From Candidatus Fonsibacter sp. (GTDB taxonomy: Bacteria > Pseudomonadota > Alphaproteobacteria > Pelagibacterales > Pelagibacteraceae): a stretch of DNA of 9,077 nt. Below, piece by piece: positions 1 to 5,963 of the stretch. Below the pieces are notes generated by a model. That model was not told the DNA's origin and did no database searches. It worked only from the letters and a program-made list of their open reading frames with translations. The DNA is taken from positions 1 to 9,077 of the forward strand of contig SHWR01000043.1 in NCBI GenBank assembly GCA_009693745.1. The letters run 5' to 3'. A program made the position numbers and the translations under genes. Within the stretch, counting starts at the first letter, position 1; the number at the start of each line of letters is the position of its first letter.

Positions 1-744
1 AAAAAAATAATAATCAATAAAAATATTTTAATAGCATTTCCAGATCTCAGCAAAAAATCAATCAATGAAATGATCGATCATATGTGGAAAAATATAGGAA
101 GAGTATTTGGGGAATACATGCATATAAATAAATTTAGCATTATTGATGACAAAAAAAATAAGATAGTTTTTCTAAATAAAAATAATGTCGAAATATTAAA
201 GAAAAATAATAAACCTATGGTTTTCTTTTCTGGACATTTTGCAAATTTTGAATTGATGGCAAAATGTTTGCAAGAACTGGGATTTAATGTTGGTGCAATT
301 TATAGACCTCTAAATAATATATTTTTAAATCCAATTATGGAGTTTATTAGAAAAAAATATATCTGTCCAATTCAAATAGAAAAGGGCTCTGCTGGAACTA
401 GAAAATTAATTAAACACATTTCTACTAATAATCCTTTAGCATTAATGATTGATCAAAGATTATCGTCCAGTATTCGTGTGCCTTTTTTTAATCAGCCAGC
501 AACCACAACCACAACACCAGCTCAATTAGCAATTAAATACGATGCATTACTTGTTCCGGTATATTTGAAAAGATTAAAAAAAACTAATTTTGAATTTTTT
601 GTTGAAGAACCTTTAACAGTAAAAAAAACTAATGATTCTGAGAAAGATATTTTTAATATCACTCAAATCATGAATAAAAAAATTGAAGAATTTATAAAGA
701 GGGATCCTGCTAATTGGCTGTGGTCACATGATAGATGGAAATAA
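1..744 (+). CDS. Lipid A acyltransferase, LpxL/HtrB family (5'-truncated by window edge)
   Basis: Inner-membrane lysophospholipid-acyltransferase-like enzyme that adds a secondary acyl chain to lipid A, using acyl-ACP. The frame is open from base 1. The 23 residues before the first in-frame ATG (base 70) are family sequence (an 'AFPDLS' segment leading into 'MWKNIGRVFGEY'), so that ATG is internal and the gene begins to the left. The fragment is 247 residues; the family is usually about 290-310, so the N-terminal membrane anchor is missing. The catalytic HX4E motif is seen as GHFANFE, with His codon at 235-237 and Glu at 250-252. Also visible are the 'AIYRPLNN' segment, 'LMIDQR', a threonine-rich 'PATTTTTPAQLA' segment, and the C-terminal 'DPANWLWSHDRWK' typical of the family. 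It converges on the M23 peptidase gene with 8 bp between stop codons. Which lipid A position or acyl length it uses cannot be read here, so no LpxL/LpxM symbol is given. Confidence 0.9.
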   Translation, partial: KKIIINKNILIAFPDLSKKSINEMIDHMWKNIGRVFGEYMHINKFSIIDDKKNKIVFLNKNNVEILKKNNKPMVFFSGHFANFELMAKCLQELGFNVGAIYRPLNNIFLNPIMEFIRKKYICPIQIEKGSAGTRKLIKHISTNNPLALMIDQRLSSSIRVPFFNQPATTTTTPAQLAIKYDALLVPVYLKRLKKTNFEFFVEEPLTVKKTNDSEKDIFNITQIMNKKIEEFIKRDPANWLWSHDRWK

Positions 745-752
745 GAATACTA

Positions 753-1544
753 TTATTTAAGAATTAATTCTGGATCAATTTTAACGTCGAACCAATTCAT
801 TCCAAAATGTAAGTGCGGTCCGGTAGCTCTACCTGTTGAGCCGACCTTTCCAATTACCTGCCCTTTTTTAATTAAATCACCTTTTCTTAATAAAATTTCA
901 TCTAAGTGAGCATAAATTGTTGAAACCCCATGTCCATGATCTAAAATTATACTACCTCCTGTAAAGTAAAAACCTTTCTCGGCAAGAGTTACATAGCCAT
1001 CTGCTGGAGACTTAACCTCTGTTCCTTTAGGTGCTGCAAAATCAACACCTAAATGTGGTGAACGAGGCTTACCATTCAATATTCTTTGGCTACCATAAAC
1101 TCCTGTAACTACACCATCAACGGGCTTACTAAATCCTGATAAAAAAAATTCAAAATCTGAATTAATTAATTGAGCATTTTTAATTAGGTCATTTTCTTTT
1201 TTTATTATTTCTAATGACTCTTGATCTGGGGTTACCATTTTTTCATGAAGACCATCTATTTTTTGAATTTTGTATTGTCTTTTCTTTATTTGGTAAGTTT
1301 TAGAAGTGATTTGATTATTCTTATCAGATGACTCGATAACAATATTTCCTGTTTGATTAAAATTGATACCAAAAACAAAAATGCCATTTTCAGACAATTT
1401 TATTTTTTGCTTATTAATATATACAGAATTATTAGGATGTTCTTTTCCAATAATAAGTGCACCTTGGATAATTTCTCCATTTAACTCAAAAGCATTTACT
1501 AAAGTTGATTGGAATAATAAAAAAAATATAATTAAAAAACGCAT
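753..1544 (-). CDS. Secreted M23 (LytM-type) zinc metallopeptidase
   Basis: Predicted periplasmic endopeptidase of 263 aa that would cut peptidoglycan cross-bridges. An N-terminal signal peptide is visible: Arg2, a hydrophobic run at 3-11, and a V-N-A site that would be cut after Ala18, with no lipobox cysteine. Residues about 20-95 look like a small beta-rich domain common in alphaproteobacterial M23 proteins; 96-130 is a charged linker. The M23 domain covers about 145-255. The zinc and catalytic residues are all present: H164xxxD168, H213 in YAHL, and H244-L-H246 in GPHLHF. It is therefore predicted to be active rather than a degenerate EnvC/NlpD-like activator. The start codon directly follows the TAA stop of the DUF2093 gene with no gap, and no Shine-Dalgarno is seen, so translational coupling is likely. 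It is the last gene of the xseA > DUF2093 > M23 run. Confidence 0.93.
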   Translation of the reverse strand: MRFLIIFFLLFQSTLVNAFELNGEIIQGALIIGKEHPNNSVYINKQKIKLSENGIFVFGINFNQTGNIVIESSDKNNQITSKTYQIKKRQYKIQKIDGLHEKMVTPDQESLEIIKKENDLIKNAQLINSDFEFFLSGFSKPVDGVVTGVYGSQRILNGKPRSPHLGVDFAAPKGTEVKSPADGYVTLAEKGFYFTGGSIILDHGHGVSTIYAHLDEILLRKGDLIKKGQVIGKVGSTGRATGPHLHFGMNWFDVKIDPELILK

Positions 1545-1736
1545 TTATTTTTCATTCAATTGTTTAAATCTTTCTGCTGCCTCAACATAAGAAAAGTAGG
1601 CCTCTTGTAATTCGACGTTCCAATATTTTAATTCCGATAAATCTATTTTCTTTCCAGAAACTTTGCAAAGTACATAATTTCCGGAATTAATAATTTCAAA
1701 ATTTCCAGGTTTAAATTTTAATTTTGCTTCTTTCAT
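1545..1736 (-). CDS. DUF2093 family protein
   Basis: Small predicted cytosolic protein of 63 aa with no signal peptide or membrane segment. It matches my recollection of DUF2093, a short alphaproteobacterial family with the pattern 'G-x-Y-V-x-C-x-V-[ST]-G', then 'I-x-L-x-E-L-x-Y-W', then 'Q-E-A-Y'. Here these are GNYVLCKVSGKKI, SELKYWNVE and LQEAYFSYVEAAERF, with a single cysteine at position 24. Function is unknown. It lies 11 bp downstream of xseA and abuts the M23 gene, so it is co-transcribed with both. As I recall, DUF2093 genes often sit next to xseA in alphaproteobacteria, which would suggest a conserved operon but not a shared function. No Shine-Dalgarno is visible before the ATG. Confidence 0.85.
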   Translation of the reverse strand: MKEAKLKFKPGNFEIINSGNYVLCKVSGKKIDLSELKYWNVELQEAYFSYVEAAERFKQLNEK

Positions 1737-1747
1737 AAAAAATATTA

Positions 1748-2935
1748 TTAATTAATTTTAGCCTTAATTTTTCCATCTGATAATTCAATTATAATATCAC
1801 TATTTTTATGTGCATAATTTTTTTTGTAAATAATATTATTATTTAAATCTCTAATAATTGAAAAACCTCTTTTAAGAATTTTATTAGTATCCAAACTATT
1901 TAATCTAGAAAAAATACTATTTAAATTTAATTGAAAATATTTAAATTTATTTTTTAATAGGTTAACAAGAGATTTGTCATAACTTTTAATTTTATCTTTC
2001 TTTTCTCTAATAAAATTTTTTAAATTATTAATATTTAATGATTTAACTAATTGGTAAATATTTTTATCTTTTTCTTTTAAAAATAAGTTAAAACTAAAAA
2101 TTAACTGCTTATGAAAAGAAAAAATTCTTTCAATTAAAGTAGTTCTTTCTGGAACGGCTTTTTCTGCAGCCGCAGTGGGGGTTGATGCTCTATAGTCCGC
2201 TACGAAATCAAGCAAAGTAAAATCAGTTTCATGCCCAATTGCGGAGATAATTGGTATTTTACTTGCAAATGCAGCCTTGACTACGTTTTCATCATTAAAT
2301 GATAATAAATCCTCTACTCCTCCACCTCCTCTAGCTATTATTATAGTATCAACATTAATTTTTTTATTAAAAAATTCTATTCCTTCAATAATTTCTCCGG
2401 CTGATTTATTTCCTTGCACAGAAATTGGGTAAATTAAAAGATGAGTTGGATATCTATCTTGTACTCTATTAATAATGTCCATTATTACAGCTCCTGTTGG
2501 AGAAGTAATTATTCCAATTTTATTAGGAATGAATGGAATCGGCTTTTTGCGTTCTTCGTTAAAATATCCTTCAGCCTGCAATTTTTTCTTTCTTTTTTCA
2601 ATTAATTTTAATAGCGCGCCCTCGCCTTGAAGTTCAATCTGATCTACTTTAATTTGATAACTTGAAATGCTACTTTTTGCATATGTTGTAATTTTTCCTT
2701 CAGCAACAACCTCCATGCCCTCTTCTGGGAAAACTTGTAGAAGAGGTACTGCGCTTGACCAACAAATAGCATTCAATATAAAATTTTCGTCTTTTAATGA
2801 AAAATACAAATGACCTTTATTTTCTTTTATTTTGGAAACTTCGCCTCTGATTCTCACTCTTTCAAAATTTTCCTCTAAAATATTTTTCGTTAAAGATGTA
2901 ATTTCTGAAACAGAAAATTCTGGTATGTTTTTCAT
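1748..2935 (-). CDS. xseA: Exodeoxyribonuclease VII large subunit
   Basis: Large subunit of exonuclease VII, which degrades single-stranded DNA in both directions and works with several copies of the small subunit XseB, not encoded here. From the ATG it is 395 aa. Residues about 5-100 form the OB-fold that binds ssDNA ('VRIRGEVSKIKENKGHLYFSLKD'-like region). The catalytic domain follows, with GIITSPTGAVIMDII (about 141-155), the glycine-rich ARGGGGVEDL (about 201-210) and GHETDFTLLDFVADYRASTP (about 234-253). From about 265 to 365 it is Lys/Asn/Leu-rich and helical, matching the extended coiled-coil that carries XseB. It is shorter than the E. coli protein (456 aa) through the C-terminal part. 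An in-frame TTG at 2939-2941 is an alternative start adding two residues; an AGG lies 8 nt before it. I prefer the ATG at 2933-2935. First gene of its operon, divergent from purD. Confidence 0.93.
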   Translation of the reverse strand: MKNIPEFSVSEITSLTKNILEENFERVRIRGEVSKIKENKGHLYFSLKDENFILNAICWSSAVPLLQVFPEEGMEVVAEGKITTYAKSSISSYQIKVDQIELQGEGALLKLIEKRKKKLQAEGYFNEERKKPIPFIPNKIGIITSPTGAVIMDIINRVQDRYPTHLLIYPISVQGNKSAGEIIEGIEFFNKKINVDTIIIARGGGGVEDLLSFNDENVVKAAFASKIPIISAIGHETDFTLLDFVADYRASTPTAAAEKAVPERTTLIERIFSFHKQLIFSFNLFLKEKDKNIYQLVKSLNINNLKNFIREKKDKIKSYDKSLVNLLKNKFKYFQLNLNSIFSRLNSLDTNKILKRGFSIIRDLNNNIIYKKNYAHKNSDIIIELSDGKIKAKIN

Positions 2936-2957
2936 TATCAATTTATATACCTATATT
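2929..2957 (+). promoter_or_regulatory. Candidate promoter for purD
   Basis: TTTTCA (2929-2934), a 17-nt spacer and TATATT (2952-2957) match the sigma-70 boxes at 4/6 and 5/6. The predicted start would fall at or next to the purD ATG (2963), which would make the transcript leaderless or nearly so; no Shine-Dalgarno precedes purD, which fits. The match is weak given the base composition. Confidence 0.22.
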
Positions 2958-2963
2958 ATTATA
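2958..2963 (-). promoter_or_regulatory. Candidate -10 box for xseA
   Basis: On the minus strand this reads TATAAT, a perfect sigma-70 -10 hexamer, in the only real intergenic gap of the window. A start about 7 nt downstream (near 2951, a G on the minus strand) would give a leader of about 16 nt to the ATG. There is no good TTGACA-like box at 16-18 nt spacing. In DNA this AT-rich the hexamer can occur by chance, so position is the main support. Confidence 0.35.
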
Positions 2964-4228
2964 TGAACATAGCTGTAATAGGAAGTGGCGGTAGAGAGAA
3001 TTCTATTTGCTTTAAACTAAAACAATCAAAACAAATTAATAAAATCTTTTGCATTCCAGGAAATGCTGGCACAAGCATAATGGCGGAAAATATTAATATA
3101 GATGTTCTAAACTTTGAAAGTATTTCAGATTTTTTAAGAAATAATAATGTAAAAATAGTATTTGTTGGACCTGAAGTTCCTTTGGTTCAAGGAATTAAAG
3201 ATTACCTAGAAAAAAAGGATTTTTTTGTATTTGGTCCATCTAAGGCAGCTTCAAGGTTAGAAAAATCTAAATCTTTTACAAAACAACTCTGCAAAAAGTA
3301 TAAAATACCTACAGCACAATATAAGTCTTTTAGCAGTATGAAAGGAGTTAAAGATTATATAAAAAAAATGAATACTCCTATAGTGATAAAAGCTGATGGA
3401 TTAGCTTCGGGTAAAGGTGTTTCTATTTGTAATAACAAAACTATGGCATTACAAAAATGTAAAGAAATTAATCAAGGAAAATTTAAAAGTTCTAAAAAAT
3501 TTGTTATTGAAGAATTTTTATCAGGAGAAGAAGTAAGTTACTTTATACTGTCTGATGGAATAAATTATAAATTTTTTGGAAGCGCTCAAGACCACAAAAG
3601 AATAGGTGAAGGTGACACCGGTCCAAATACTGGAGGAATGGGCGCTTACTCTCCTTCAAACATTATTACAAATAAAGTTGAGAACAAGATAAAAAAAGAA
3701 ATTATTGAACCTACTTTAAAAGGGCTAAAAAAATTAGGATGCCCTTTCGTTGGAATTCTTTATGCGGGACTAATTATTAAAAATAATCAACCCAAACTTA
3801 TTGAATATAATATTAGACTTGGAGATCCTGAATGCCAAGTTTTGATGATGAGATTGAAAACAGATTTGTTAAAAATTATATTAGCTTGTAAAAAAAAACA
3901 AATTAACAAAATAGCAATTAATTGGAGCGATAAAAAAGCAATAACAATTGTTGCCTCTTCAAAAGGATATCCTAATAAACAAAGTAAGATATCAGAAATC
4001 AAAAATACAGAAAAGATTTTACTAAATGCTAATCAATATTTATTTCACGCAAGTACATTTAAAAAGAATAATAAGATTTTCTCATCTGGTGGTAGAGTTT
4101 TAAATGCTACGGCTTTAAATAAAAATTTTAAATCAGCACGAAACATATGTATTAACATGTTAAAAAAAATTAACTGGAAAGATAAATACTTTAGAAGAGA
4201 TATTGGTTGGAGAGTTATCAGTAATTAA
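2963..4228 (+). CDS. purD: Phosphoribosylamine--glycine ligase (GARS)
   Basis: Second step of de novo purine synthesis: joins 5-phosphoribosylamine and glycine using ATP to give GAR, in the cytosol. The 421 aa length is normal for a stand-alone bacterial enzyme. The N-terminal domain starts with IAVIGSGGREN, then the 'PGNAGT' and 'VGPEVPLVQG' (69-77) motifs. The ATP-grasp domain shows IKADGLASGKGV (142-153), the VIEEFLSGEEVS strand (181-192), the long conserved loop SAQDHKRIGEGDTGPNTGGM (207-226) and the metal-binding EYNIRLGDPE (281-290). The C-terminal part has SSGGRVLN. One oddity: the N-terminal motif reads GGREN where the family usually has GGREH. The start is fixed by the conserved N terminus. 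Its stop overlaps that of convergent tadA by 4 bp. Confidence 0.96.
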   Translation: MNIAVIGSGGRENSICFKLKQSKQINKIFCIPGNAGTSIMAENINIDVLNFESISDFLRNNNVKIVFVGPEVPLVQGIKDYLEKKDFFVFGPSKAASRLEKSKSFTKQLCKKYKIPTAQYKSFSSMKGVKDYIKKMNTPIVIKADGLASGKGVSICNNKTMALQKCKEINQGKFKSSKKFVIEEFLSGEEVSYFILSDGINYKFFGSAQDHKRIGEGDTGPNTGGMGAYSPSNIITNKVENKIKKEIIEPTLKGLKKLGCPFVGILYAGLIIKNNQPKLIEYNIRLGDPECQVLMMRLKTDLLKIILACKKKQINKIAINWSDKKAITIVASSKGYPNKQSKISEIKNTEKILLNANQYLFHASTFKKNNKIFSSGGRVLNATALNKNFKSARNICINMLKKINWKDKYFRRDIGWRVISN

Positions 4229-4680
4229 TTACGTTTTTTCCTAAAAAAATTTTTTATTAAATCTAAAAAAATTTTTTCCTTAAAGCCATAATAAAACTTA
4301 GGCTTATGATGTAAATTCTTAGAATAAATTAATTTCGGACCATTAATAAAACCTCCTGATTTTTTATCTTCTAAACAAAAATAAACTCTTCTAATTCTAG
4401 AAAGAGAAATTGCAGAAGCACACATTGGACATGGCTCTAGAGAACAATAAAGATCAAATTTATCTAATCTTTTTGAATTTATTAGTTTTAAAGCTTTTAA
4501 AATAGCATTAATCTCAGCATGTAAAATTGGATTTTTTTTAGTCTGATTTATACTTGCAGATATAACTTTTTTAGTAACGGGATCTACTATAATTGCACTG
4601 ATAGGAAGTTCTCCTAAAGCAAGAGCTTTTTTTGATAATTTTAAAAGTAAATCAGTATAAATATCAATCCGACTATTCAT
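4225..4680 (-). CDS. tadA: tRNA adenosine(34) deaminase-type nucleoside deaminase
   Basis: Zinc-dependent cytidine-deaminase-fold enzyme of 151 aa, predicted to convert adenosine to inosine at wobble position 34 of tRNA-Arg(ACG). The active-site HAE motif is at 54-56 (His ligand and catalytic Glu) and PCPMC at 83-87 supplies the two Cys ligands. 'GELPISAIIVD' (23-33) and 'SRIRRVYFCLEDKKSGG' (94-110) fit TadA, and the C-terminal 'LHHKPKFYYGF' is typical of alphaproteobacterial TadA. Another nucleoside or guanine deaminase is possible but less likely. No alternative ATG, GTG or TTG exists upstream of the domain, so the start is secure. It diverges from rluB with one base between the start codons and converges on purD with a 4-bp overlap. 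Neighbouring rluB and rsmD also act on RNA. Confidence 0.88.
   Translation of the reverse strand: MNSRIDIYTDLLLKLSKKALALGELPISAIIVDPVTKKVISASINQTKKNPILHAEINAILKALKLINSKRLDKFDLYCSLEPCPMCASAISLSRIRRVYFCLEDKKSGGFINGPKLIYSKNLHHKPKFYYGFKEKIFLDLIKNFFRKKRN
4241..4277. repeat. Two 15-bp direct repeats with A7T6 tracts, 22-bp period
   Basis: The sequence CTAAAAAAATTTTTT occurs exactly at 4241-4255 and again at 4263-4277. The copies start 22 bp apart, close to two helical turns, so the A-tracts face the same side of the helix and could bend the DNA. They lie in the 3' end of tadA, just beyond the purD stop. Since 22 is not a multiple of 3, the two copies are read in different frames of tadA, so this is a DNA-level repeat and not a protein repeat. 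Chance recurrence in AT-rich Lys/Phe codons is possible. Confidence 0.6.
4632..4661 (+). promoter_or_regulatory. Candidate promoter for rluB inside tadA
   Basis: TTGATA (4632-4637), an 18-nt spacer and TATAAA (4656-4661), each 5/6 to the sigma-70 consensus, lie within the 5' end of tadA on the opposite strand. Initiation near 4668 would give a leader of about 14 nt before the rluB ATG. Because only one base separates the tadA and rluB starts, any rluB promoter must lie inside tadA, which makes this the best candidate seen. Such matches are common in AT-rich DNA. Confidence 0.33.
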
Positions 4681-4681
4681 T

Positions 4682-5422
4682 ATGAATAATAATTACCAAA
4701 AAAAAATTAGAATAGCTAAATTTTTATCTAATAAAGGATATGGTTCTAGACGTGAAATAGAGCAATTAATTTTAAAAAATAAAATCATTGTTAATCAAGA
4801 AATTATTATATCTCCTATTACTTTTGTAAATAGTGAAGATGAAATACTTATAAATAATAAAAAAATTAATCTTCAAAAAAAACTTGAAGTATGGAAATTT
4901 TATAAACCATTAAATTATATTACCTCTAGAAATAAACAAGACGACAGACCAATTATATATGACCTATTACCTTTTAACCTTAAAAAAATAAAAACTGTTG
5001 GTAGATTGGATATTAACTCTGAAGGACTTTTATTATTAACAGATGATGGTGAGATAATAAGAAATTTAGAGTTGCCAAAAAACAAATTTATTAGAAAATA
5101 TAAAATTAGAGTTTATGGATATATAGATGAAAATTCTCTTGAAAGGGTTAGCAAGGGTGTAAAAATAAATAACATTCAATATGCTCCTTTTGAATATAAA
5201 TTATTAAAAAAGGGAAACGCAAATTCTTGGGTAGAGTTTCGGATGCGTGAAGGAAAAAATAATGAAATAAGAAATTTATGTGCCGCTATTAATCTTAAAG
5301 TTAATAGACTTATTCGCCTAGAATATGGTCTGTTTAAACTTAAAAACTTGTTACTTGGAAAAGTAGAAAAAGCAGAAGAAAAAGAAATGAGATTATATGA
5401 GGATCATATCAGGAAAATATAA
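4682..5422 (+). CDS. rluB: 23S rRNA pseudouridine synthase, RluB/RsuA family
   Basis: Isomerises a uridine to pseudouridine in rRNA; E. coli RluB acts on U2605 of 23S rRNA. At 246 aa it has the usual architecture: an S4 RNA-binding domain at about 9-60 (IRIAKFLSNKGYGSRREIEQ), then the catalytic domain. Family motifs include 'FYKPLNYITS' (73-82), 'RPIIYDLLP' (89-97), the catalytic VGRLDINSEGLLLLT (106-120, Asp110 nucleophile), 'KYKIRVYG' and 'MREGKNNEIRNLC' (188-200). The target site cannot be told from sequence alone because RluB, RluE, RluF and RsuA share these motifs; RluB is the usual annotation for this alphaproteobacterial copy. No start codon other than 4682 fits the S4 domain, and there is no Shine-Dalgarno before it. 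Its last 26 bp overlap rsmD. Confidence 0.88.
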   Translation: MNNNYQKKIRIAKFLSNKGYGSRREIEQLILKNKIIVNQEIIISPITFVNSEDEILINNKKINLQKKLEVWKFYKPLNYITSRNKQDDRPIIYDLLPFNLKKIKTVGRLDINSEGLLLLTDDGEIIRNLELPKNKFIRKYKIRVYGYIDENSLERVSKGVKINNIQYAPFEYKLLKKGNANSWVEFRMREGKNNEIRNLCAAINLKVNRLIRLEYGLFKLKNLLLGKVEKAEEKEMRLYEDHIRKI

Positions 5423-5963
5423 AGGAAAGAAAATACTTTTTCCCAGTAAATCAATTACTAGACCTTTGAGAGATAGAGTCAAAGAAAGTATATTTAATAT
5501 ATTACAGCACTCAAATAAAATTCAATTTGAATTTAAAAATTCAACAGTTCTAGATCTTTTTTCTGGTTCAGGTTCTTTTGGGCTGGAATGCTTATCAAGA
5601 GAAGTGAAAAAAGTATTTTTCTTTGAAAAAAATTCAGAAGCTTTTTCTATTTTAAAAAAAAATCTTAATATTTTAAATATACTAAGCGAGAATGCTATCG
5701 CTACTAATGAAGATGTTTCTTTAATTCAGAATAATAAATTATTTAATCAAATTAAACCAAATTTAGTATTTCTGGATCCTCCTTTTAAAATAAAAAATAT
5801 TGATAATATAATAAATGATTTAAAAAAAATTATTGGTAAAAAAAATATATTAGTTATTCACACAAATTCGGAAAACCGCATTGAAAATAAAGAACTCGAT
5901 ATTATTGAGGAAAGAATTTACGGTGTTTCTAAAATCTATTTTGCAAAAATAAATCTAACTTAA
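5397..5963 (+). CDS. rsmD: 16S rRNA (guanine(966)-N2)-methyltransferase
   Basis: SAM-dependent methyltransferase of 188 aa that modifies G966 of 16S rRNA on the assembling 30S subunit. The start MRIISGKYKGKKI is the conserved RsmD N terminus, so the 26-bp overlap with rluB is real and not a mis-set start. RPLRDRVKESIFNIL (22-36) is a family signature. The SAM-binding loop is VLDLFSGSGSFGLE (51-64), followed by the acidic 'FFFEKN' strand end, and the catalytic [DN]PP[FY] motif is LDPPF (126-130). It is read in the +1 frame relative to rluB, with a weak GAG 5 nt before the ATG, so coupling to rluB translation is likely. It ends 9 bp into the end of pgi on the opposite strand. The pairing with rluB and tadA groups RNA-modification genes. 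Confidence 0.93.
   Translation: MRIISGKYKGKKILFPSKSITRPLRDRVKESIFNILQHSNKIQFEFKNSTVLDLFSGSGSFGLECLSREVKKVFFFEKNSEAFSILKKNLNILNILSENAIATNEDVSLIQNNKLFNQIKPNLVFLDPPFKIKNIDNIINDLKKIIGKKNILVIHTNSENRIENKELDIIEERIYGVSKIYFAKINLT

Noticed and set aside
70..72. ATG as the true start of the acyltransferase
   Set aside because: Family sequence (AFPDLS region) precedes it in the same open frame; starting here would remove conserved residues.
505..516. Threonine-rich stretch (five Thr in a row) in the acyltransferase, as a possible expanding repeat
   Set aside because: It is too short and imperfect at DNA level, and lies in a conserved part of the protein where relatives also have small polar residues.
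760..771. 12-bp perfect palindrome AGAATTAATTCT near the acyltransferase/M23 convergent end
   Set aside because: It has no loop, no T-run and is entirely A/T-rich inside the M23 coding end; expected by chance at this composition.
1363..1590. 75-aa plus-strand reading frame
   Set aside because: It lies antisense to the M23 and DUF2093 genes, both of which carry strong family motifs; it has no recognisable motif of its own.
3787..4002. 71-aa minus-strand reading frame with hydrophobic stretches
   Set aside because: It is antisense to the conserved ATP-grasp end of purD; the hydrophobicity comes from reading Lys/Asn/Ile-rich codons in reverse.
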